Assembly: GCA_050013915.1 (NCBI GenBank)
Contig: JBEKEI010000208.1
Coordinates: 1 to 7,043 of the forward strand
Reading direction: 5' to 3'
DNA length: 7,043 bases
Source: Roseiarcus sp050013915
Lineage (GTDB): Bacteria; Pseudomonadota; Alphaproteobacteria; Rhizobiales; Beijerinckiaceae
This document shows, piece by piece, positions 1-5,322 of this stretch. The notes beneath the pieces were generated by a model. It saw only the letters and a list, made by a program, of their open reading frames with translations. It was not told where the DNA came from and did not search any database. A program made the position numbers and the translations under genes. How positions within the stretch are numbered: position 1 is the stretch's first letter; the number at the start of each line of letters is the position of its first letter.

Positions 1-425
1 CGCCGATCCCGGCGCCGCTGCCCGAAACCTTGCGCGAATCGGTCGCGCGCATCCGCGAGAATTGCGAGCCGGCGCTGTGCTCGGTGCTGTTCATGGCGGG
101 GGCGGGCGGCTCGCTGCGCTCGGGCGTCACCGAAAACCCGGTGCGCCTGACGCGCTCGGTGCGCGCGGCATTGACGACGGTGACCGCGGGCGGCGCGCCG
201 GTCGTCGTCTGGCCCGGCGGCGGCATCACCTTCATGGTCGACGTCACCCTGCTGCCCGCCAACGCGTTCGGCTATGTCCCGACCCCGGCGCTGGTCGCGC
301 CGATCGAATTCACGATGCGCCGCGACGACTATGCCGCGCTCGGCGGCCATGTCGATCACATCCGCCCGGTCGAGGAAATCCTCGAAGCGCGCGCGCGCCG
401 GCCGGGCGGGGCCGCCCCGCGATGA
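1..425 (+). CDS. C-terminal part of a probable 6-hydroxynicotinate reductase (iron-sulfur flavoprotein), 5' end outside the window
   Basis: The reading frame is open from base 3 to a TGA at 423-425, giving about 140 residues of a longer protein. The fragment resembles the C-terminal domain of proteins annotated as 6-hydroxynicotinate reductase. The recognisable blocks are a Gly-rich stretch with SGVTENPVRLTRSV, then APVVVWPGGGITFMVDV, then FGYVPTPALVAPIEFTMR and a YAALGGHVDHIRPV tail. In anaerobic nicotinate fermentation the family reduces 6-hydroxynicotinate with ferredoxin electrons; in aerobic proteobacteria the substrate is often unproven. No Cys cluster for Fe-S binding is visible here; it would lie upstream. 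The TGA overlaps the ATG of the next gene (ATGA), so the two are translationally coupled. A TTG at 30 is internal and is not the start. The family call is from remembered similarity and is moderate; the coding frame itself is certain. Confidence 0.6.
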   Translation, partial: PIPAPLPETLRESVARIRENCEPALCSVLFMAGAGGSLRSGVTENPVRLTRSVRAALTTVTAGGAPVVVWPGGGITFMVDVTLLPANAFGYVPTPALVAPIEFTMRRDDYAALGGHVDHIRPVEEILEARARRPGGAAPR

Positions 426-1339
426 GACAGCCGCCCCGGCGCGCGCGCCTCGACGACGGACGGCTGCATCTGCAGGACGGGCCGATCGATCTGATCATCG
501 GCGCCTTCGGCCCCGAGGATCGGATCGCGCGCGCCGAGGCGGCGGCCTGGGCGCGGTTCGCAACCGTGCTCGACGAACTCTGCGCCGAATTGCCCTTGCT
601 GCGCACGCCCGCGGCGCCCGGCGCGCCGCGCCCGGCCGGGCTTGTCGCCCGGCGGATGGCGGCGGCGGTCGCACCCTTCGCCGACGCCGTCTTCGTCACC
701 CCGATGGCCGCGGTCGCCGGGGCCGTCGCCGACGAAGTTCTCGCGGCGATGACCCGGGCGGCGCCGCTGCGCCGCGCCTATGTCAACAATGGCGGCGACA
801 TCGCGCTGCATCTGGCGCACGGCGAGCGCTTCGCCATCGGAATGATCGACCGGCCCGACCGGCCGAGCGCCTTCGGCCGCGCGACGATCGATGCGGAGTC
901 GCCCGTGCGCGGGATCGCGACCTCGGGCTGGCGCGGCCGCTCGTTCTCGCTGGGGATCGCCGACGCGGTCACCGTGCTCGCGGCCGATGCGGCGGCCGCC
1001 GACGCCGCGGCGACGCTGATCGCCAACGCCGTCGACCTGCCGGGCCATCCCGCGATCCGCCGGGCGCCGGCGCGCGACTTCGATCCGCAGAGCGATCTCG
1101 GCGACCGGCGCGTCACTTGCGCGGTCGGCGCCCTCGGCGACGCCGAAATCGAAGCGGCGCTCGGCGCCGGCCGGCGCGCGGCGGAGCGGCTGCGTCGCGC
1201 CGGGCTCATCGTCGCCGCCGCGCTGCATCTCCAGGGCGAGACCCGCCTGTCCGGCGCGGCCTGCGAACGCCCTCCCTCCCAACTTCGCGGGCGCGGCACA
1301 AGGGACGAACCCCGAACTCTGTGTGACGCACGCCGCTGA
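422..1339 (+). CDS. UPF0280 family protein (ApbE superfamily, flavin-transferase-like)
   Basis: This is a 305-residue protein starting at the ATG that overlaps the previous stop codon. The frame is open far upstream, but the RLHLQDGPIDLIIGAFG block near residues 14-30 is the usual N-terminus of UPF0280 proteins, which supports this start. ApbE-superfamily features are visible: VNNGGDIALHL at about residues 121-131 matches the ApbE nucleotide/Mg-binding NxGGDI motif. IATSGWRGRSFSLGIADAVTVLA at about 165-187 matches the TSG and substrate-loop region, followed by ADAAATLIANAV. True ApbE enzymes transfer FMN from FAD to a Thr or Ser of a target protein. UPF0280 members have no proven reaction, and the His of the ApbE HIIDP motif is absent here, replaced by a GIADAV sequence. 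The last 25 or so residues look like a low-information tail. Position next to a flavoenzyme suggests cofactor attachment or handling, which is an inference. Confidence 0.88.
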   Translation: MRQPPRRARLDDGRLHLQDGPIDLIIGAFGPEDRIARAEAAAWARFATVLDELCAELPLLRTPAAPGAPRPAGLVARRMAAAVAPFADAVFVTPMAAVAGAVADEVLAAMTRAAPLRRAYVNNGGDIALHLAHGERFAIGMIDRPDRPSAFGRATIDAESPVRGIATSGWRGRSFSLGIADAVTVLAADAAAADAAATLIANAVDLPGHPAIRRAPARDFDPQSDLGDRRVTCAVGALGDAEIEAALGAGRRAAERLRRAGLIVAAALHLQGETRLSGAACERPPSQLRGRGTRDEPRTLCDARR

Positions 1340-1354
1340 CCCGAAGGACCCGCC

Positions 1355-1939
1355 ATGCCCGCCGTCGAACTCCGCAAGCGCGTCATCCTCGTCGAGGACA
1401 TTTTCCACGAGGGCGGGCCGCGCGCCGCCAGGCCCTATCGCCGCGCGGCGATCCTGTCGGTGATCCACAACCCCTTTGCCGGGCGCTATGTCGAGGACAT
1501 CGTCGGCTTCTCCGAGGATCTGAAGCCGCTCGGGCTCGAAATGGCGCGCGCGCTGATCGCCGCCCTCGGCGGCGATCCCAGGGCGATCCAGGGCTATGGC
1601 AAGGGGGCGATCGTCGGCGCCGCGGGCGAGATCGAGCACGGCGCGCTCTGGCATGCGCCGGGCGGCTACGGCATGCGCGAGGCGCTCGGCGGGGCCAAGG
1701 CGATCGTGCCCTCGGCCAAGAAGGTCGGCGGCGCCGGCGCCCGGCTCGACGTGCCGATCACCCATGTCGAGGCCTCCTATGTGCGCAGCCATTTCGACAG
1801 CGTCGAGGTCGGCGTCGCCGACGCGCCGCGCGCCGACGAGATCGTCCTGGTTCTCGCAATGACGACCGGCCCGCGCGTGCACGACCGCGCGGGCGGCCTG
1901 AAGGCCTCTGAAATCAAGGGAGAGGACGGGCTGCGATGA
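1355..1939 (+). CDS. Amino acid synthesis family protein (PF06684 / former DUF1185), copy 1
   Basis: This 194-residue protein starts at an ATG preceded by GAAGGA at the right distance. It belongs to PF06684. A structurally characterised member (BB2672 of Bordetella bronchiseptica) has a chorismate-mutase-like fold, from which a role in amino-acid metabolism was suggested; no reaction is established. Visible conserved blocks are NPFAGRYVED (residues 39-48), QGYGKGAIVG, GEIEHGALWH, AIVPSAKK, YVRSHFD (142-148), ADAPRADEI and the C-terminal GGLKASEIKGEDGLR. It contains no signal peptide or membrane segment, so it is probably cytosolic. It sits 15 bp after the UPF0280 gene and overlaps copy 2 by ATGA. 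Context suggests a step in the same degradative pathway as the upstream reductase rather than biosynthesis. The family call is secure and the function is unknown. Confidence 0.93.
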   Translation: MPAVELRKRVILVEDIFHEGGPRAARPYRRAAILSVIHNPFAGRYVEDIVGFSEDLKPLGLEMARALIAALGGDPRAIQGYGKGAIVGAAGEIEHGALWHAPGGYGMREALGGAKAIVPSAKKVGGAGARLDVPITHVEASYVRSHFDSVEVGVADAPRADEIVLVLAMTTGPRVHDRAGGLKASEIKGEDGLR

Positions 1940-2520
1940 ACGCCGAGATCCGCAAGATCGTCACGATTGTCGAGGAGACCCACCGCGAGATCGGCCGGCC
2001 GATCGCGCCGCCGACCCGCCGCGCCGCGGCGATCGCGGTGATCGCCAATCCCTTCGCCGGGCGCTATGTCGAGGACCTCGGCCCGCTGATCGAATTCGGC
2101 GAAGAACTCGGCGCCCTGCTGACGGCGCGCGCGGTCGAAGCGCTCGGCGTTCCCGGCGCCGCGGTCGAGAGCTACGGCAAGGCGGCGGCGGTCGGCGAGA
2201 ACGGCGAGCTCGAACACGCCGCTGCGATCCTGCATCCCAGGCTCGGCGCGCCCGTGCGCAAGGCGCTCGGCAAGGGCGCGGCGCTGATCCCGTCGTCCAA
2301 GAAGCGCGGCGGCCCCGGCGTCGCGCTCGACATTCCGCTCGGCCACAAGGACGCCGCCTACGTGCGCAGCCATTTCGACGGCATGGAGGTGAGAATCGCC
2401 GACGCGCCGCGCGCCGACGAGATCATGGTCGCCGTCGCGCTCACCGATTCCGGGCGCCCGCTCGCCCGCGTCGGCGGCCTCAAGACGAGCGAGATCAAGG
2501 GCGAGGACGGCCTGCGATGA
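1936..2520 (+). CDS. Amino acid synthesis family protein (PF06684 / former DUF1185), copy 2
   Basis: This is a second 194-residue PF06684 protein, starting at the ATG that overlaps the stop of copy 1 and preceded by GAGGA nine bases upstream. The family blocks recur: NPFAGRYVED at 38-47, ESYGKAAAVG, GELEHAAAILH, ALIPSSKK, YVRSHFD at 142-148, ADAPRADEI and GGLKTSEIKGEDGLR at the C-terminus. By eye the last 86 residues are about 60% identical to copy 1 without gaps, and the final ten residues are identical. The N-terminal half is more divergent: copy 2 has IRKIVTIVEETHREIGRP, the more typical family N-terminus, and copy 1 has a shifted, less conserved one. The pair may form a hetero-oligomer or may have divided substrates; neither is shown by the sequence. 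Its TGA overlaps the ATG of the MarR gene. Confidence 0.94.
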   Translation: MNAEIRKIVTIVEETHREIGRPIAPPTRRAAAIAVIANPFAGRYVEDLGPLIEFGEELGALLTARAVEALGVPGAAVESYGKAAAVGENGELEHAAAILHPRLGAPVRKALGKGAALIPSSKKRGGPGVALDIPLGHKDAAYVRSHFDGMEVRIADAPRADEIMVAVALTDSGRPLARVGGLKTSEIKGEDGLR

Positions 2521-2963
2521 CCCTCGCCGCGCGCCCTCGCGAGGCCCCGGCGACGCCGTACCTGCTCGACGAGCAGGTCGGCTTCCTCATGCGCCAGGCC
2601 CAGCAGCGCCACGCCAATATTTTCGCCGCGCTGATGGTCGAGGAACTGACGCCAACGCAATGGGCGGCGCTCGCCAAGCTCGCCGAACTCGGGCCCTGTT
2701 CGCAGAACGCGCTGGGTCGCCACACCGCGATGGATGCGGCGACGATCAAGGGCGTGATCGACCGCCTGACCGCCCGCGGCTTCACCGCCGCCACGCCCGA
2801 CCCCGCCGACGGGCGCCGGCTCGTCGTCGCGCTGACCCCGGCCGGCGCCGCCGCCTTCGCGCGCGGCCGGCCGATGGCCGAGCGCATCACCGAAGCGACG
2901 CTGGAGCCGCTGACGGCGGACGAACGCGCGCGGTTCGTCGCGCTGCTGCGGCGGCTGGGGTAG
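2517..2963 (+). CDS. MarR family transcriptional regulator
   Basis: This is a 148-residue protein whose ATG overlaps the previous stop codon, with GAGGA about nine bases upstream. It has the MarR winged-helix layout: an N-terminal dimerisation helix (about 18-42), LTPTQWAALAKLAELGPCSQNALGRHTAMDAATIKGVIDRLTARGF as helix-turn-helix with recognition helix near 72-87, the wing with DPADGRRLVVALTPAG (95-110), and C-terminal helices ending in ERARFVALLRRLG. MarR proteins bind DNA as dimers and are usually released by small aromatic ligands. In Pseudomonas putida the nicotinate genes are controlled by the MarR-type NicR with 6-hydroxynicotinate as inducer, which makes a similar role plausible here. 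Being the last gene of the coupled operon implies autoregulation. Its operator was not found in the window; it would lie before the operon's first gene. Confidence 0.95.
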   Translation: MTLAARPREAPATPYLLDEQVGFLMRQAQQRHANIFAALMVEELTPTQWAALAKLAELGPCSQNALGRHTAMDAATIKGVIDRLTARGFTAATPDPADGRRLVVALTPAGAAAFARGRPMAERITEATLEPLTADERARFVALLRRLG

Positions 2964-3025
2964 GGGAGAACACGTTCGTCGCTGCGACGCGCCCGCGGCG
3001 CCGGCCAAGCCTGAAAGGAGCCCCC
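2964..3025. other. Short intergenic gap between the catabolic operon and the DUF1348 gene
   Basis: This 62-bp spacer contains a small CGTCG-CTG-CGACG stem-loop (2977-2989) without a following T-run. A clear Shine-Dalgarno AAAGGAG (3014-3020) lies five bases before the next ATG. No convincing -35/-10 pair is seen, so the DUF1348 gene could be read through from the operon or use an unrecognised promoter. Confidence 0.4.
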
Positions 3026-3490
3026 ATGCCGCGTCCCCCGCTGCCGCCCTTCACCGCCGAGACCGCCGCGCAGAAGGTGCGGCTCGCCGAGGACGCCTGG
3101 AACGGGCGCGATCCCGCTGGGGTCGCGCAGGCCTATACGCCCGACAGCCGCTGGCGCAACCGCGCCGAATTCATCGCCGGCCGCGCCGAAATCGAGGCGT
3201 TCCTGCGCCGCAAATGGGCGCGCGAACTCGACTACCGGCTGATCAAGGAGCTCTGGGCGTTCGAGGGCGCGCGCATCGCGGTGCGCTTCGCCTATGAATG
3301 GCGCGACGACGGCGGCCAGTGGTTCCGCTCCTACGGCAACGAGAACTGGGAATTCGACGCCGAAGGGCTGATGCGGCTGCGGCTGGCGAGCATCAACGAC
3401 CTGCCGATCGCCGAGGCCGAGCGCAAATACCGCTGGCCGCCCGGCCGCCGGCCCGACGATCATCCGGGGCTCACCGAACTCGGGCTGTAG
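3026..3490 (+). CDS. DUF1348 family protein (NTF2/SnoaL-like fold)
   Basis: This is a 154-residue protein with the ATG fixed by AAAGGAG at 3014-3020. The sequence closely fits the conserved DUF1348 (PF07080) family over its full length: PPFTAETAAQKVRLAEDAWN near the N-terminus, AYTPDSRWRNRAEF at 36-49, RRKWARELDYRLIKELWAF at 61-79, VRFAYEWRDD at 86-95, WFRSYGNENWEFD at 99-111, and SINDLPI before a WPPGRRPDDHPGLTELGL tail. The family has the cone-shaped NTF2-like fold of SnoaL and ketosteroid-isomerase relatives. Its substrate and reaction are unknown; a small hydrophobic ligand pocket is usual for the fold. It is cytosolic, with no signal peptide. It is common as a solitary gene in proteobacteria, so adjacency to the operon may be incidental. 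Its stop lies 4 bp from the stop of the opposing small membrane-protein gene. Confidence 0.95.
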   Translation: MPRPPLPPFTAETAAQKVRLAEDAWNGRDPAGVAQAYTPDSRWRNRAEFIAGRAEIEAFLRRKWARELDYRLIKELWAFEGARIAVRFAYEWRDDGGQWFRSYGNENWEFDAEGLMRLRLASINDLPIAEAERKYRWPPGRRPDDHPGLTELGL

Positions 3491-3494
3491 CCCG
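3481..3494. terminator. Small GC stem-loop between convergent genes
   Basis: CGGGC-TGTA-GCCCG forms a five-base-pair stem with a four-base loop. The TAG stop of the DUF1348 gene lies across the loop (3488-3489) and the first base of the right arm (3490). The opposing TGA begins one base beyond the right arm. No T-run follows on either strand, so it is at best a weak bidirectional terminator or an attenuating stem. Confidence 0.25.
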
Positions 3495-3686
3495 TCAGGG
3501 CCCCGCGAGCAGCGCGCGGACGAAGGCGTAGACGACGATCGGAATCGCGATCACGACATAGACGCGCAGCAGGACCAGCAGCGCGAGCACGCCGCGGCCG
3601 AGCTTGCGGCGCGGGAACGGGCGCAGCTTGGCGGCGGCCAGTTGTTCGGGTTCGAGCGCGCCGATCAGTTCGGGATCATAGGCCAT
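3495..3686 (-). CDS. Small single-pass membrane protein coupled to the Nramp gene
   Basis: This 63-residue protein has an ATG at 3686-3684. A hydrophilic N-terminal half (residues 1-32, with DPELIGALEPEQLAAAKLRP and a basic RRKLGR patch) precedes one long hydrophobic segment, about 33-60. The basic patch before the membrane segment favours a cytoplasmic N-terminus under the positive-inside rule. An Arg at 41 lies inside the hydrophobic stretch, unusual for a simple anchor. The gene starts 9 bp after the Nramp stop, and its Shine-Dalgarno AGGAA overlaps that stop codon, so translation is probably coupled. I do not recognise a family. Position and size suggest an accessory or regulatory subunit of the transporter, comparable in kind to small membrane proteins that modulate transporters; that is inference only. 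Confidence 0.75.
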   Translation of the reverse strand: MAYDPELIGALEPEQLAAAKLRPFPRRKLGRGVLALLVLLRVYVVIAIPIVVYAFVRALLAGP

Positions 3687-3692
3687 CGCGCG

Positions 3693-3697
3693 TTCCT
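3693..3697 (-). promoter_or_regulatory. Shine-Dalgarno of the small membrane-protein gene overlapping the Nramp stop
   Basis: On the minus strand the sequence reads TAGGAACGCGCGATG. The AG of the Nramp TAG stop is also the start of an AGGAA ribosome-binding site six bases before the ATG. Termination of Nramp translation therefore places a ribosome at the initiation site of the small gene, supporting coupled expression. Confidence 0.7.
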
Positions 3698-5069
3698 ATT
3701 TGCCCAGCAGGTTCGGGAAGGCCGTCACGAGGCCGTAGAGCGAGCCCATCAGGGCGATCGCGACGACGATCGTTCCGCCCGCCGCATTGGCCCAGCGCCC
3801 GTTGGCGAGACCGCCCATGATCTCGCGATCATTGGCGAGCAGCAGCAGCAGCAGCAGCGCCGGCGCCATCAGCAGCGTCGCGATCACGTTGACGGTGAGC
3901 GTCATCGCCAGCAGCGGCGCGCCGGGAATCAGCACGATGCCGGCCGCCAGCAGCGTCGAGACGATCGCCGCGCCGTAGAACAGCCGGCCATGGGCGAAGT
4001 CGAGGTTGAGGCTGTGGCGCGCCGAAAAGGCCTCGGCGAGCGAATAGGACGAACTGGTCGAGATCGTCATCGCCGCGACCAGGCCCGCCTCGACGATGCC
4101 GAGCGCGAACAGCGTGGCGCCGGTCTCGCCGATCAGCGGCCTCAGCGCGCTCGCGAAATCGGCGCCGCTGGCGAATTGCGAGACGTCGACATGGGCGGCG
4201 AACAGCGGCGCGGTCGCGACCACCGTTGCGATCGCGGCGACCGCGGCGAGCGCAGCGCCGATCGCGGTGTCCATCCGCCCCTGCGGCAGATCGGCGCGGG
4301 TCAGCCCCTTGTCGACGACCGCGCTCTGCTGGAAGAAGATCATCCACGGGGTGACGGTCGCGCCGACGTCGGCGAGCACGAGCGTCAGGAACGCCGCTCC
4401 CATCCCGCCGGGCAGCGGCCCCCAGGTCGCCAGCGCATGGACGAGCGCGGCGCCGTCGGGATGGGCGAGCAGGGCGGCGGGGATGAACAGCAGGTTGAAC
4501 GCCGCCAGGCCCATCAGCGCGCGCTCCCAGGTCGCGTAGCGCCGGAACGCCAGCGCGCCGAGCACGAGCGCGACGCCGATCGCGACCGACAGCCACGGCG
4601 GCAGGCCGAAATAGAGCCCGCCGGCCTGGATCGCGATGAATTCGGTGACCAGCGTCAGGAGATTGCCGACCACGAGATCGCCCATCGCGAAATAGCCCCA
4701 GAACGGCCCGAAGCGCTGGAAGATCAGCTCCGCATGGCCGCGGTGGGTCGCCACCCCGAGCCGCACCGTCATCTCCTGCACGAGGAAGGCCATCACGAAG
4801 GTCAGCAGGATGAAGGGCGCGAAGAAGCCGATCCCGTAGCTCGCCCCGGTCGTCGCGTAGGAGACCATGCTCGGGCCGTCGTTCTCGCCGAGCATGACGA
4901 GGACGCCGGGGCCGGTCAGCAGCCACAGCAACCGGAGCGGACGGCGGCGGGCGCGGGTCTCGAGGATCTTGCGTCGGTCGCGCGCGCGCAGCACGTCTTC
5001 GTAGGCGATGCTCGGCTCGGCGCTGCCGGCCGGCGCGGGCAACTCCAGTTCCAGCACGTTCTCGCTCAC
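3696..5069 (-). CDS. Divergent Nramp-family metal-ion transporter (DGPS/TM6-Thr type)
   Basis: This 457-residue inner-membrane protein starts at GTG (5069-5067), with GGAGG four bases upstream. A hydrophilic, Arg/Glu-rich N-terminal tail of about 45 residues precedes about 11 hydrophobic segments, the usual Nramp number. TM1 carries GPGVLVMLGENDGPSMVSYA (53-72), aligned to the Nramp GPGFLxxxxxxDPGN motif: the Asp (64) is kept, but PGN becomes GPS. TM6 carries GATVTPWMIFFQQSAVVDKG (236-255), where canonical Nramps have the metal-binding Met followed by Pro-His; here it is Thr240-Pro-Trp. A QEMTVRLGVATHRGHAEL loop follows TM2, and a Leu run occurs in TM10. Canonical Nramps import Mn2+ or Fe2+ with protons. 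Loss of the TM1 Asn and TM6 Met argues for altered selectivity. The family call is strong and the substrate unknown. A candidate operator-promoter lies directly upstream. Confidence 0.93.
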   Translation of the reverse strand: MSENVLELELPAPAGSAEPSIAYEDVLRARDRRKILETRARRRPLRLLWLLTGPGVLVMLGENDGPSMVSYATTGASYGIGFFAPFILLTFVMAFLVQEMTVRLGVATHRGHAELIFQRFGPFWGYFAMGDLVVGNLLTLVTEFIAIQAGGLYFGLPPWLSVAIGVALVLGALAFRRYATWERALMGLAAFNLLFIPAALLAHPDGAALVHALATWGPLPGGMGAAFLTLVLADVGATVTPWMIFFQQSAVVDKGLTRADLPQGRMDTAIGAALAAVAAIATVVATAPLFAAHVDVSQFASGADFASALRPLIGETGATLFALGIVEAGLVAAMTISTSSSYSLAEAFSARHSLNLDFAHGRLFYGAAIVSTLLAAGIVLIPGAPLLAMTLTVNVIATLLMAPALLLLLLLANDREIMGGLANGRWANAAGGTIVVAIALMGSLYGLVTAFPNLLGK

Positions 5070-5113
5070 TCTGCCTCCACTGGCGTCGTCGCGACCGCGA
5101 AGTCGGCGGCGCC

Positions 5114-5142
5114 AGATGTAGCCGTGGCTACATAAATGTCAA
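5114..5142 (-). promoter_or_regulatory. Predicted sigma70-type promoter of the leftward Nramp gene
   Basis: On the minus strand a perfect TTGACA (5142-5137) is followed after 16 bases by TACATC (5120-5115), a weak -10. Transcription would start near 5108, about 40 bases before the GTG. The short AT-rich patch here contrasts with the surrounding GC. The exact -35 and the correct position support it; the poor -10 is compatible with a regulated promoter. Confidence 0.55.
5116..5133. promoter_or_regulatory. Perfect palindrome overlapping the promoter, candidate MntR-like metalloregulator operator
   Basis: The site is ATGTAGCC-GT-GGCTACAT, a perfect inverted repeat with 8-bp arms and a 2-bp centre. 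It occupies the spacer and -10 of the leftward promoter, the typical place for a repressor. Its core has the TAGC-N4-GCTA layout of the Escherichia coli MntR box upstream of mntH, the Nramp gene of that organism. Assignment to a DtxR/MntR-type regulator is an inference from the geometry and the regulated gene; no regulator gene for it is in the window. Confidence 0.6.
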
Positions 5143-5322
5143 TCGGCAAATTTACGACGCGCAGGCTCCATCCGGGACCGGGCGGTTGACGATTGCGTGA
5201 CCGCCACTTTCGGGACCGTGCGCGCTCGCCCCGTATCCGGCCGCGAATAATCCCGGACACCGGGCGATTTGAGCCTTAAGAAGCCGGCTCGGATCAGACG
5301 GACGGCTCGAGAGAACGGCCCC

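Larger units (their letters stand above)
5070..5322. other. Divergent intergenic region between the two Nramp genes
   Basis: These 253 bp hold the leftward promoter and palindrome (described separately), nearest the leftward gene. Closer to the rightward gene are a GGCGGT...ACCGCC inverted repeat (5181-5205) that encloses a TTGACG, and a CCCGG-ACA-CCGGG mini-hairpin (5252-5264). No -10 with proper spacing follows the TTGACG, so no rightward promoter can be called. The rightward gene would have a leader of up to about 130 nt if transcription starts near the TTGACG. No riboswitch was recognised. Confidence 0.5.

Noticed and set aside
356..1882. A 508-codon antisense open frame across the UPF0280 and first PF06684 genes
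   Set aside because: Composition reflects antisense GC bias, and two recognisable families occupy the other strand.
3642..5135. A 497-codon plus-strand open frame across the leftward Nramp gene
   Set aside because: The translation is a Gln/Arg/His-rich shadow of the Nramp coding strand and has no ribosome-binding site.
5181..5214. A TTGACG (5186-5191) as the -35 of a rightward promoter
   Set aside because: No TATAAT-like -10 is found 15 to 19 bases downstream.
5269..5322. An upstream TTG start giving the rightward Nramp an 18-residue longer N-terminus
   Set aside because: There is no Shine-Dalgarno before the TTG, and the added residues are basic and unlike the family; ATG 5323 is preferred, although its ribosome-binding site is also weak.
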